Of a DNA stretch of 64,000 nt, positions 34,601 to 46,600 are shown piece after piece. Where the stretch lies: positions 167,665,837-167,729,836 of the forward strand of contig CM022300.1 in assembly GCA_011799875.1 (NCBI GenBank), read 5' to 3'. The position numbers and the translations under genes are program-made. The first letter of the stretch is position 1; each line of letters begins with the position of its first letter. This DNA comes from Thinopyrum elongatum (lineage: Eukaryota > Streptophyta > Magnoliopsida > Poales > Poaceae). Below the pieces are notes generated by a model that searched no databases, had not been told where the DNA came from, and worked only from the letters and a program-made list of their open reading frames with translations.

Positions 34601-37600
34601 GGCCTTCGCCAGTAAGTGTTTCTTCGTTTGTTTCGCCGGGTTGTAAAGCCGGCTTTGTTTATTTTGTGGCTGACTGTCTTGCTTCTCTGCTCGACAGAGT
34701 ACTTCCCGGAAACGCAGGAGAAGGCAGACGAGGCCGTGCGCGACCACCGGTCGACCCAGGTACTTGCTGCTGCTGGGGTCTTCCGGGTTCAGCTTGACCT
34801 TCTTGGTCTCCTTGGACGGCTGGAACAAGGCCTCGCCGGCCGGCTCCTTAGCCGAAGCCGGCACAGCCGGCTCCTCGCTGGCCAGCGCAACAATCCGGTC
34901 GAGCTGGCGCCGCTCCTCGGCTATGACCAGCGACTCGGCCAGCTTGGCGCTGGCTTGAGCGCACTCCAAAGACTTTCTGTAGTCTCCGGCGACGGTGATG
35001 AGGCCCTTGGGACCCGGTAACTTCATCTTTAGGTAGGCGTAGTGGGGGACCGCCATGAACTTGGCGAGTGCAGGCCGGCCTAGCAACGTGCGGTACGCGC
35101 TGGACAGGTCCACCACCTCGAACCAGATGGGTTCGCGCCAGAAATGATCGCTCGCGCCAAACAGGACGTCAAGCCGGATCCGGCCGATGGGGGAGCAGGA
35201 CAGACCCGGTACAATGTCGTGGAATACCATCCAGGATGGCTCCAACTGCTTGGCCTCGATGCCGAGCTTGGTCATGGTGTCGCGGTAGAGGATGTTGATG
35301 TTGTTGCCGCCATCGATGAGGACTCGCGAGAACTTGCAGGTGCGCTTGGCAGTGACGATGGTGGTGTCAAGGACGAGGGCGTAGCCACCCGGGTTCGGCA
35401 TGACGGTCGGGTGGTCCTCCCGGGTCCAGCTGATCGGGCGTTCCGACCAGTGCATGTACTCCGGCACGGCCGGGACGACGGTGTTCACCTCCTGCCGGAG
35501 CAGGCGCTCGCTACGCTTGTCGTCGCCGAGGCTGGTGAAGACGACGTAGCTTGCGTTTTGGTTGGGGAAGACATCGTCGCGCATCGCGCCGTTTGCCGGG
35601 GGCGGGGGAGGAGGCGGAGGCGGCTGCCCCGCACCCGGAGCCGGAGCCGGAGGCGGCGGGATGTCGCCCCTCATGATGAGCTTGGTGATGGCGCCGGGTT
35701 CGGGTACGGCCGGAATGAGCTTCGCTAGGGGGCGGCGAGGACGCCGTGTTCGGCTGCTCGAGGTCTTTGGTGCGGCGCGAGACAGATCCCGCGGGACGGT
35801 CGAGGCGGTCTTGCTGCGTGTTCACAGCGCCGAGAAGCTCGTTCATGCGCCGCAGGTGCTCCTGCAGCTGCTCCAAGCCGACGGCGGCCGCCTGCGCGGC
35901 GCGCATGTTCTTGACGGGGGTGTCGTAGACGGGCGGGATCGCGTCCAGCGCGCGGCCGATGGCGGCGCCACGGTTCCGCACCTCGCCAACCCGGCTGGGC
36001 TCGGCAGCAGCTGGCGTGAAACCGTACGCAGCGTTGTGCTCCTGCTGAACGGACTCCAAACAGCGCTGCGCAGCAGCGAGCGTTTCGGCCTCGTCCAGCA
36101 AGCGCTTGCGCCCCACCTCGAGCTGGGCCAGGGCCTCTGCGGCGTTGGTAGCGTTGACGTCGGTGACGATGGGGATGCTGAGGTTCTGCATCGTGGCGCG
36201 CAGCGGGTCGGGCACGCTGGCGCGCTCCGCTGCGGCCCTGGCGGCAGCGGCCTTCTTCGCGGCACTAGACGAAGTGGAGCCGGAGTCGGTGGCCAGCACC
36301 TCCACCCGGACACAGAAATCCGCCACCCCGGCGAAGACATCATCGCCGAGGGGGACAGGCGAGTCGGTGACGTCGAGAACCCTGCTGGGGTACTCGTCAG
36401 CCGCGGACGCGTCGGAGATGCGCAGCGCGCCGAAGGAGGCGTTGAGCGAGTCGGTGAGGCCAGCTGTTGGCGCGTCGGGCGCGGGGAACGTGCAGTGCGC
36501 GATGTGCTCACCGAAGTCGATGAAGGGCCCCGTCTGGAACATGTCTCCGGCCGGGACCTCGAGCTGCCCCACGGTGGGCGCCAACTGTCGTGGTGGGCGC
36601 ACGGCAGATGCCAAAGGATGGCTAAAGAGAGGGACAGGCTCGAGGGCACCGGTGGGCTCCAGAGGCGAGGTCGGCATGAGCGAGCGAGGGACGCAAGACA
36701 TACCCAGGTTCGGGGCTCTCCGGAGAGATAACACCCCTAGTCCTGCTGAGTGTGGTTTATATGTGGATGCTACAAGCTTGCTCCTGGAGCTGTTTTGGGA
36801 AGGAAGACAGGCCAGAGCATAGGCTGCTCCTCCTTGTGTGTGTGTTCTACTGATGATCTGATCGTATCTCCCCCGTGCATGGAGGCCTCCTGGGGGGTTT
36901 TATAGGTCAACCCCCCAGGGTTACAATGGTAAAGTTACATGACCGTGGGGCCGGGATGTTAGCGTCTGGGAAGCCGGCGCTACAATGGTAAAGTTACATG
37001 CCCGTGGGGCTGGGATGTCAGCGTCTGGGAAGCCGGCGCTGGGGCCGGCGGGTACCAGGGTACGCCGGGTTCTCCGGGCGCGGGCCCCGTGCGCCAGAGG
37101 GCATTGTTCCCCATCTTGTCATGCGTCACGGAGTGGTTGAGCCGGCTCGGCTTCAGTGGCGCGTCGCCTGGTTGCCGTCGGCTCGCGTCAGCAGGACGGG
37201 GGACGCACTGTAGCCATGCCGGCCCTGGTCAGCGGGGTAGGTGGGCCACGCTCTTGCCGGTCAGCGGGGTAGGTGGGCCACTGTTGCCTTGCTCATCTCT
37301 TCATGGGAACTTGTTGCGTCATACGCCCTGGACGGGACGGGAGCTGACCCGTGGCCGGGTTGAGGGGCGCACTATGATGGTGCTTACTTGTCGAGAAAGT
37401 CTTGACTTGCTAGGACCGGCCGGCATGCGCCAGCAGGCTTGGCCGGGTTGCGGGATTTGGCCGAATTACGGGTCTTGGCCGGGTTGCGGAACCCGGCCAA
37501 GGACAAGCCGGATTGTGGGGCGCTGCTGGCCCTGATATTTTTGAAAGGGATCCGGGTTCCGTTGCCTGCCCGGGGTTCATCCCCCCGACAGGAGGGTCAC

Positions 37601-40600
37601 AATAAAGCTTGTTCACGAAGATGTGTAGAAAACATACTAGCATAGTGGGTAGCTTCTGAATGAACCCGACAGTATCTGTTAGGAGGAACTCAGTGCCGCT
37701 CTTCATCTGCAAAGTGGTGCATGCACTGATTAGACGTCGTACCTTGCACAGTCATATATCTAAGTTTCCTTAAGATGTCAGTTTCTTAGCAACATACCAA
37801 CACCCTCCGTGTTGTTGGGTCTAGTGTGGCAAATAATTTATCCTCAGCGAGCACATCAGCTCCAGTTAAGCGGTTCAAGAGTGTACTTTTTCCAGCATTT
37901 GTATATCCCACCTGATTTTTTTGGAAAATTTATCTATTAATAACTAATAATTAAAAGGAACTTCCTATTAGACTCAACAAAAATTCCATGGTTATACCAG
38001 AGAAACAACAGGAATAGGCACCGACCGTCGACGGTTGCGATAAAGCTTTCGATGTTTTCGGACAAACTCCAATTCCTTCCTCAAAGCGCTTATCTACAGA
38101 AGATACTTAGGTTCGAGAATCATCAATTCCAGAAAAAGAACAGGAAGTGCAACTAGAGTAAGTAACAAAATTATATACAAGTTTCTCAGACATTAACACG
38201 AGGAACTCATGTGTAACTAGTAAATGGCTACAAATCATCATTTCTTCTACACATGAATGGTGAAAGTGACATGTAATTGACGAATAGGCAATAGGTGGTT
38301 ACAAAATGATGAAGTCACACATATTACATTGCTCGAACTACTTAATAAACAAGAAATGGAGCATCTCTGGCTATGTTCTGGTTACATATATTGAACTGTA
38401 TACACACGCTGATACAATTTACATGATAGAGAAGATCTTAAGTAGTAAAAAATTAGATCAGATTCCATGGCACAAAAAAAAAGGTACAGAATAAGAACAT
38501 TATTCCTCTATTGAACAATTAAATGTCCTTAAAGCATTGGAGTATTTTGAACCTTGGTGGTTTCGTATTTGGCAGTTCACATATAAATCATCTAACTGTA
38601 AGAACAAGAATATTACTTGTGTTCTCAAGATGCGCTTGTCAACTTCAATTTGTTTCTCACCCATACCCTTGACTTGGCCTCCTGACTGCCGCTCAAGGTG
38701 AGTCCACAGCTTTGTCAACCTAGGAAGTTGATATTCCATTTGTGCCAAGGTGACCTAAAAAGGAAACATCGGACTTGTGCATCAATTCCAAAGCAAATGA
38801 AGTTACTTTCCACTGTAAAGATATCTCAATTAAGTCCGCACATTAAATGTTTATGTAGAAATTTAGTCTGATGATGGTACAGAGTTATGCACATAACTTC
38901 AGATGTTCACAAATAGCAATATAGTTCCAAATATCATGTCATCAAAACGGTGATGAGCTGGTACAACTTCGTCTCCAAGATAGTATGCCAGAGAAATGTT
39001 TTACCTTATGGCAACCTAACAGCCCAGCATACCCACTCAGCATTCATAAATGTAAAGGGGGCAAGGGGCATACACTACTACACCAGTAGTGTATTGAAAA
39101 GAGATCATTTTCCATGTTATCCGAATATTGATGAGAAGTCATAACCTCAGAAAATATCTTATAGGATCACTTAATGCAGCAGTCACAGAATACCTTAAAG
39201 GACCGCTTAACACCTATTTGTTATGTTTACCTGCAGAGCAGCTTCATGTGTCGCTGCCCTTTGATTAAAAATGTCCAGAATAAGAGCAGTCCGGTCACAG
39301 ACTCGAACACCTCCACCAAAGGACTTCTCCAAGTTACGCAGCTGTCTGTTTAAAATTGAGCAAATAATCAAGGAATAAACTCTCAAGACAAGATTGTTGA
39401 AGTGTATATGTGGATTGCCTAGCCCTTTCCATCAGTTCGGACTTTTGATTACATTGGCTAGTGCATGAAGCTTAACATGGTATCAGAGCCTAAGGCCTTG
39501 AGTTCAAGTCTTAGATTTCGCAATATGTCCAAAAATTGTTGTTGTCCCCTCTGTCTCCATGTATAGGCCTCTTGAGTCATACCACTTAGTCTATTCATGA
39601 GTTGACTTCCTGCGTCACACGTGAGAGGGGGTGTTGAAGTGTATATGCGGATTGCCTAGCCCTTTCCATCAATTCGGACGTTTGGTTGCGTTGGCTAGTG
39701 CATTAAGCTTAACAAAGATAACTAGACTTCTCTTTTTTTTCTTTGTGTTTAACCTCGGAGCGCAGAAGTGAAGATAAACAGGGGCACTCTAAGGGTATGT
39801 TTGGTTCATGCCATAACAATGCCCTACCAAAATTGGCCAACAATTTGCTAATTCCTTGACCATTTATTGGCCCAAAAGTTGGCAAGATTTGTGAAAAGAG
39901 TGAGAAAAGTTGGAGAGATTCCATAGGCAACCAAGATCTTGGCAACCAACCAAGCAACAGTCAAAGTAACATACCCTACCATAATTTTGGTGGGATAAAA
40001 TTGGGCAGCAACCAAACATACCGTAAATTGCAAACCGAACAAAACATAGAGTGGTACTCCCTTCGTTTGGAAATGCAGGGCAGAGTTTGACCATGCAAAG
40101 TTTGAAGTTTAACCTTATAATTCTTGTACAGCATTTTTGAATCGTTACAACATTCAGTCATAAAAGGTACTTTTGAATACAAGTCCAATGATATCAATTG
40201 TGTGTAACAAACCCACATATTACTGGATCATAATTGTTAGTCAAAGTTTGATCTTGAATAGTCAAAGTACACATCACATTTCCAAACAGAGTAATATTTC
40301 TCATTTCAACACAAAACAGTTCTTTGATTGCAATAGCTTCAGTAGATAAAATAAACATGTTGAGTCTGATGTGAGCTTACCCAGCAGACAACTCATCATC
40401 GAAAATTATAGTCTCAATATCAAGGGCCTGAACTGCACTCCTAATTTCAGCAACCTTCCCTGAACCAATATAAGTCCTTGGATTTGGACTTGAAAGCCTG
40501 ATGAAAAGCAGAAAACATGAGACCTAACTGAGAAAAAAAGATATGTACAACGTGACAAGCATCTCCAGCAATAGTCCCTACAGGCTAGATGGGGGCAAAA

Positions 40601-43600
40601 TCTTTTATCCCAATTGGATTTAATTAACCTGACACAAGGACTGGATGCTTGGGAAGTGGGGGGGGGGGCTATTTCGGTGTTTGGATAGTTATTTTTTCCC
40701 TCCGGCCTCAAAAACTAATTTGGGGGCCTGAGTAGGGGCATTGCTCGAGATACTCTTAGGATTAATGCACCCAAAAAGTAGATCTAGATTGTTCATTTGG
40801 CAAATGAGCTTACTGGATTTGACAGCAGATTAAAGTTTGTTGTATGTGGTATGTTTTCATTTCATAGCTCAAACAATAAGATAGAAATATTCGTATTAGA
40901 TTGGGGCTGGATTAAACCAATCCAGGCAAACTATGGTCATATGACAACCAATAATTCAAGATTGCATTTCCTTTTTCTGCAGGCTGAATTGGTTCTATAT
41001 GTTGGAGATATTTTGTACCATGTGACATGACAGCCTTGAGCTTGTCTCTCACATATAGACTCAGTAGTTAGAGATATATTTCATTTATCTTTATATCTCT
41101 CTATCCCTCCATGTATTCCTCCTCACAGTTCAACAACCATAGCCCTCTGTAATCCTACGAGACCCAAAGTCTACGTGAGCACCCATGTATGGGTGTTGAG
41201 ACGCTTCCACCAAATCCAACATGGTATCAGAGCCTTCCTCTCCCATCACATCGCCGAAAGGGGCCCTCCAAGGGTTACCGTGGTGGCGGTGGCCGCCCCA
41301 AGTCCAGCGGCGGGGGCTCCAGCAGCGGAGGCAGCAACTACGGCGGCGGCAACAGCGGCTACAACAACAACAACGGCGGCAGCAGCTACAACAATAGCGG
41401 CGCCGGCGGCCACTACAACAACAACCATGGCGGCGGCGGTGGAGGCCACTACAACAACAGCAACAATCGATGCCCCTACTACAACAACAGCAGGGGACGT
41501 CAAGGCGGCGGCGGCATCGTTTTTCAAGGGTATGATGAGTATGAGGGAAAATGTCAAATTTGTAAAAAAAAAACTAACCATATTGCCTAGGATTGCAATT
41601 GGCGTTATGAGGTTAACTCACCGAAGAAAAAGGTTGCTGCGGCAGTAGATGGCTCATATGGTGTGGATACCAATTGGTATGCCGACTCCGGGGCTACGGA
41701 TCACACCACCAACGAACTTGAGAAGATCACCATGCATGAGAGGTACCATTGTCATGAGCAAGTCCACAATGCAAACGGGGCAGGTATGCAAATAAGTCAT
41801 GTTGGCAAGTCAATTATTAAAACCCCATATCGTGACATCCATCTCAACAAAATCTTACATTGTCCAACCACTAAAAACAAATCTACTCTCTCTTCATCGT
41901 ATTGCTCTTAATAATCATGTCTTTTTTGAATTTCACCCATTCTTTTTTTTGTGATCAAGGATCAGGTCACGAAGAGAATTCTCTACCAAGGTAGATGCGT
42001 GGATGGACTTTACCCGTTGATTCCTCCAGTTAGCAGATTCAATAAACAAGTGTGTAGTGCCATTAAAATCTCATTAGAAAGATGGCATGATAGATTAGGC
42101 CACCCCTCCTTCTCAGTTGTTCAGCAAGTACTTAGCAAAAATAAACTCCCAGTTGTTGGTGAGCACAATCCAGAAACTATTTGTGATTCTTGTCAGCGAG
42201 TTAAAAGTCATCAATTGTCTTATCCAATTTCCACCAGTGTTTCTGTCAAACCTTACAGCTCATTTTTTCTGATGTTTGTGGTCCAACCCCCTCCTCTGTT
42301 GGTACACATACATACTATGCTAGTTTCATTGATGACTTTAGCAAATATACCTGGATTTATCTCCTTAAGAAACGTTCTGATGTGTTTCAAGTATTCCATA
42401 ATTTTCAAGCTCTTGTTGAGAGAAAGTTTGATGCTAAGATAATTGTTGTCCAATCTGATTGGGGTGGTGAATATGAGAAGTTAAATTCCTTTTTTCAGCA
42501 ATTAGGGATTTCTCATCATGTGTCATGCCCACATGCTCATCAGCAGAATGGATCTGCAGAGAGAAAACATACACATTGTTGAAGTGGGTTTAGCTCTTCT
42601 TGCAGCTGCCACTATGCCACTAAAATTCTGGGATGAAGATTTTCTTACTGTTATTCATCTTATCAATATCTTGCCTAGTCGTGTCATTAAAAATGAAACT
42701 CCTACACAACGACGTTTGCATGTCAAACCAGATTACACTCCCCTTCGTGTCTTTGGATGTGCCTGTTGGCCTAACCTTCGCCCCTACAATAATCGCAAAC
42801 TCATGTTCCGTTCTAAACAGTGTGTTTTTATTGGCTATAGTGCACAACACAAAGGAGTCAAATGTCTTGATGTATCTACTGGCCGTGTCTACATCTCTCG
42901 TGACGTTGTCTTTGATGAAACAAAATTCCCTTTCGAACAACTTCATCCTAATGCCGGCGCTCTGCTTCGTACTTCCGTCACATCTTTCTGGCATTGATAA
43001 TGGGGTTGAAAATAATTGTTCTAACCCATCATTGGCTAACCCTGCCCCCCAGCTTGGTGGTTCAGTTTTTTCTAGTGCAGAAATTGGTGAAAATTCGCTG
43101 GCAAAGGAAGTAGTATGGTGTCATTTTATGTGCCCGCCTCCTGGCACAGAAATCTCGGGCGAATCCGCGTCGGGATCAACCCCTGAGCCATCTGCCACGC
43201 AATCCTTCTCGGGATCCACCCCGCAAGCGCCAGGCGAGGGCGATCCGCCCGCGTTGGACTCCACGCACCAGACGCCACACGCCACTCGCCAATCCGGGCT
43301 CCCCACGAGGCGCATGGGGCCTGACCGTCTCCACTTGTTCGCGCCTGGTTCGGCCCCTGCATCCACCCTGCCGACCGCGCAGTACGCGCCGGTTCCCCAC
43401 GTCTACGTCAGGCGGCCCCCGCATGCAGCTGCCGACGCGCCAGCCGGGCCCGGCTCAGGCACGGGATCTGATCCGGCATGCGCACCCAGATCTTCTGTGG
43501 CCTCGCCTTTGTCTTCATCAGCCACCTCTGCCGCAGAGGATCCGGCTTTGGGATCCACACCTGTCGGGCTGTCTCCTAGTGCGGCGGGATCTGCTACAGC

Positions 43601-46600
43601 CATACAGCCGGGATCTTCTGCGCCCGAAGCCACTGCTGAAATTTCTCCACCGCGCATACGTCTCCAACGGGAGGTAATTACTCGTGTCAATTACAAAACT
43701 AAATACGGCTTGGCATGTTCAGCAGGTGGTGAATCCAAAACATTGAGTGAAGCACTTGGTGATACCCGATGGAAAAAGGCAATGGAGGAGGAGTACTTGG
43801 CATTGCAGAAAAATAAAACGTGGCATTTGGTTCCTTGGCATGAAGGTAAAAATTTGATTGATTGCAAATGGGTCTATAGGATCAGAAGAAAATCTGATGG
43901 CACTATTGATCGTTATAAGGCAAGATTAGTAGCAAAAGGATTTAAGCAGAGATATGGCATTGACTATGAGGACACTTTTAGTCCAGTTGTAAAAGCTGCA
44001 ACCATTCGTCTTGTATTATCCATTGTTGTTTCCAGGGGATGGAGTCTCGGACAGCTAGATGTGCAGAATGCGTTCCTTCATGGTGTTCTGGAAGAGGAGG
44101 TTTACATGAAACAACCTCCTGGGTTTCAAAACAAGGATGCACCCTTTCATGTCTGCAAGCTTGATAAGGCCTTGTATGGGTTAAAGCAAGCTCCCAGAGC
44201 ATAGTACTCCAGGTTAAGTACAAAATTGCAGAAACTTGGGTTTGCTCCATCGAAGTCTGATACATCTCTGTTTATCTACAACAAGTTGCAGACATCTATC
44301 TTTGTTCTCATATATGTTGATGATATCATTGTAACTAGTTCTTCTAGTGCGGCTGTAACAGCCTTGCTTAAGGATTTAAGTTCTGAATTTGCTCTCAAGG
44401 ATTTAGGTGATCTGCATTTTTTCTTAGGCATTGAAGTTAAGAAAACTAAGAGTGGTATTCATTTGTCACAAGAAAAGTATGCATCTGACTTGTTAAGCAG
44501 GGTTGGCATGCAAAACTGCAAACCATCACCAATACCACTGTCCAGTTCAGAATCCTTGTCTCTGGCAGAAGGGGAACCCCTAAATCAGGAGGATGTCACC
44601 AGTTACAGAAGTATAGTTGGTGGACTTCAGTACTTGACTCTCACCAGACCTGACATTTCATTTGCAGTTAACAAAGTATGCCAGTTTCTTCATGCACCCA
44701 CTACAGCTCATTAGACAGCAGTTAAGCGAGTCTTGAGGTATGTTAAGAATACAATGACAGTTGGTCTCACATTTAACAAGTCTTCCTCTACTCTTGTGAG
44801 TGCATTCTCTGATGCAGACCGGGCTGGCTGTGTAGATGACAGAAGGTCCACCGGTGGGTTTGCTATATTTTTTGGTCCTAACCTAATTTCATGGTGTGCA
44901 AAGAAACAGGCAACAGTTTCAGGTCAAGTACAGAAGCAGAATATAAGTCATTGGCAAATGCAACCGCTGAAGTTATTTGGGTTCAGTCTATGTTGAAAGG
45001 GTTTGGGGTTGCCCAAGTGCAATCTCCTTGTCTTTGGTGTGACAATCTTGGAGCAACATATTTATCTGCTAACCCAGTTTTTCATGCCAGAACCAAGCAT
45101 ATTGAAATTGATTTTCATTTGGTAAGAGAGCGAGTCGCCAACAAACAATTGGAGACCATGTTCATTCCCTCCAAAGATCAACTTGCAGATGGCTTCACTA
45201 AAGCGTTGCCTACTAGAAGTTCTGAAGAATTTAGGCGTAATCTCAACTTGGCAACGTTGTGATTAAGGGGGTGTGTTGGAGATATTTTGTACCACGTGAC
45301 ATGACAGCCTTGAGCTTGTCTCTCATGTATAGAATCACGAGCAGTTAGAGATATATTTCATTTATCTTTCTATCTCTCTATCCCTCCATGTATTCCTCCT
45401 CACGGTTCAACAACCGTAGCCCTCGGTAATCCTACGAGACCCAAAGTCTCGATCTATCAATAAATACTACGCGGGCACCCATGTATGGGTGTTGAGACGC
45501 TTCCACCAAATCCAACACTATAAAGTTGTGCAATTAGATATCTGAGCATGCTGGATGAAATTGAGCATCTCGGCACTTGCTGAAAGAATCCATTGCTACA
45601 GTTGTGTCTGATAATATGATTGTGCGACCTGCTTACCAGGTTTGGAAATCCTTTTAGTATAACTATACAAATCATTCATCAATTTTATGTTTGCACATGA
45701 ATCGTCAGCAATGGACTCGGACTTGTCATGCCAAATATTCCCCGCATGTCCTCAAACACGATGTAGACAAGACAAAAGCATGGTTCCTGGTTCCTACATT
45801 TGGGTGGCAAACGGAAGGATTTTTAGAAAGAAGAGAAGAAAATGGCCTTTTGGGGAGTAAATATAGCTACGTTGTGAATCAGTTGCTCCGATATAGCAGG
45901 GTCCACCTCAACAACTGAATGAGAATCAGTTAGGAAATGAGGGGGTCAGGAGTTTACTTTTGATAGGTCGATCCGAGAACCATGAGCCCAGCAGTATCAG
46001 CTAACTGCTCGAGCTCCTTGAGCGATTCCTCTACGCTGAAGTTATCTCTTGCGGCCCTCTTGCACTCGACTCCAACTAGGTAGGTCTTCTCTTGAAATAT
46101 CTGCAGCAAGCTTCCAGTTTCAGTCCATGGACCACACCATAGATTCAAATAACAAATAGAGTTACTTTCCGGAATGTAAGAAAACAGGGCCATCTCCGGT
46201 GAATTCGGTAGCTGCATCTAATTGTCTCATCCTCAGTTTCTCGGGGCCCCCAGTTTCTCACAAGCATCAGCGATTCTTATTTGTGCGGGGACAATTCATG
46301 ATCCTAGAGCAGCTAAGCAATACGAAGCCGTCTACCTCTTTGCCGTTGATGAGCTTGAACCGGGCGCGCTCCGCCGCGGCATCCTCTTCCTCCTGCTGCT
46401 GTCGTCGCCTGCTCTTCGGCGGCTCCTGGGCCTCCGACGGGCCCACAATATCAGCCTCCCCATCTCTTCCCTCCCGTTCACCGCCGTCTTCTATCTCACC
46501 GACACCACTCTCATCCTCGACCTCGGTCTCCGCTGGTGCGGGGGTTGGTGCCTCTAGCAGCCGCTCGTCGAGGGCCCGGACCACCCCGCCGCAGCGGTGG

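Larger units (their letters stand above)
29862..37590 (-). mobile_element. Gypsy-type element in HflX intron 8, pol deleted, with antisense gene
   Basis: LTRs are 29862-30824 and 36586-37590 (tgtcgtggtggg...ccccccgaca), with a perfect TSD, ggagg, at 29857-29861 and 37591-37595. The PBS adjoins the right LTR, so the element reads on the minus strand, the same sense as the host gene. In element order it has gag (from 36542), a protease-like region, then an abrupt junction near 34760 where reverse transcriptase, RNase H and integrase are absent. Beyond that is an antisense, intron-bearing ORF (31480-34760, plus strand). It adds 7.7 kb to the intron. Non-autonomous in this state. Confidence 0.92.
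41000..45517 (+). mobile_element. Copia-type retrotransposon in HflX intron 2
   Basis: LTRs 41000-41221 and 45274-45517 start tgttggagatattttgtacc and end aatccaaca; a perfect TSD, ctata, lies at 40995-40999 and 45518-45522. A tRNA-Met-type PBS (tggtatcagagcc, 41222-41234) and a purine tract (ttaagggggtg) are present. Order of domains is gag end, protease, integrase, reverse transcriptase, RNase H, which defines Copia. It lies antisense to the host gene. The 5' LTR lacks about 22 bp (including aataaa) present in the 3' LTR. Confidence 0.95.

Noticed and set aside
35144..36822. Long plus-strand frames (up to 389 codons)
   Set aside because: Antisense shadows of the GC-rich gag-protease region.
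41246..41581. 111-codon minus-strand Ala/Val-rich frame
   Set aside because: Mirror of the Gly/Asn-rich gag region of the Copia element.
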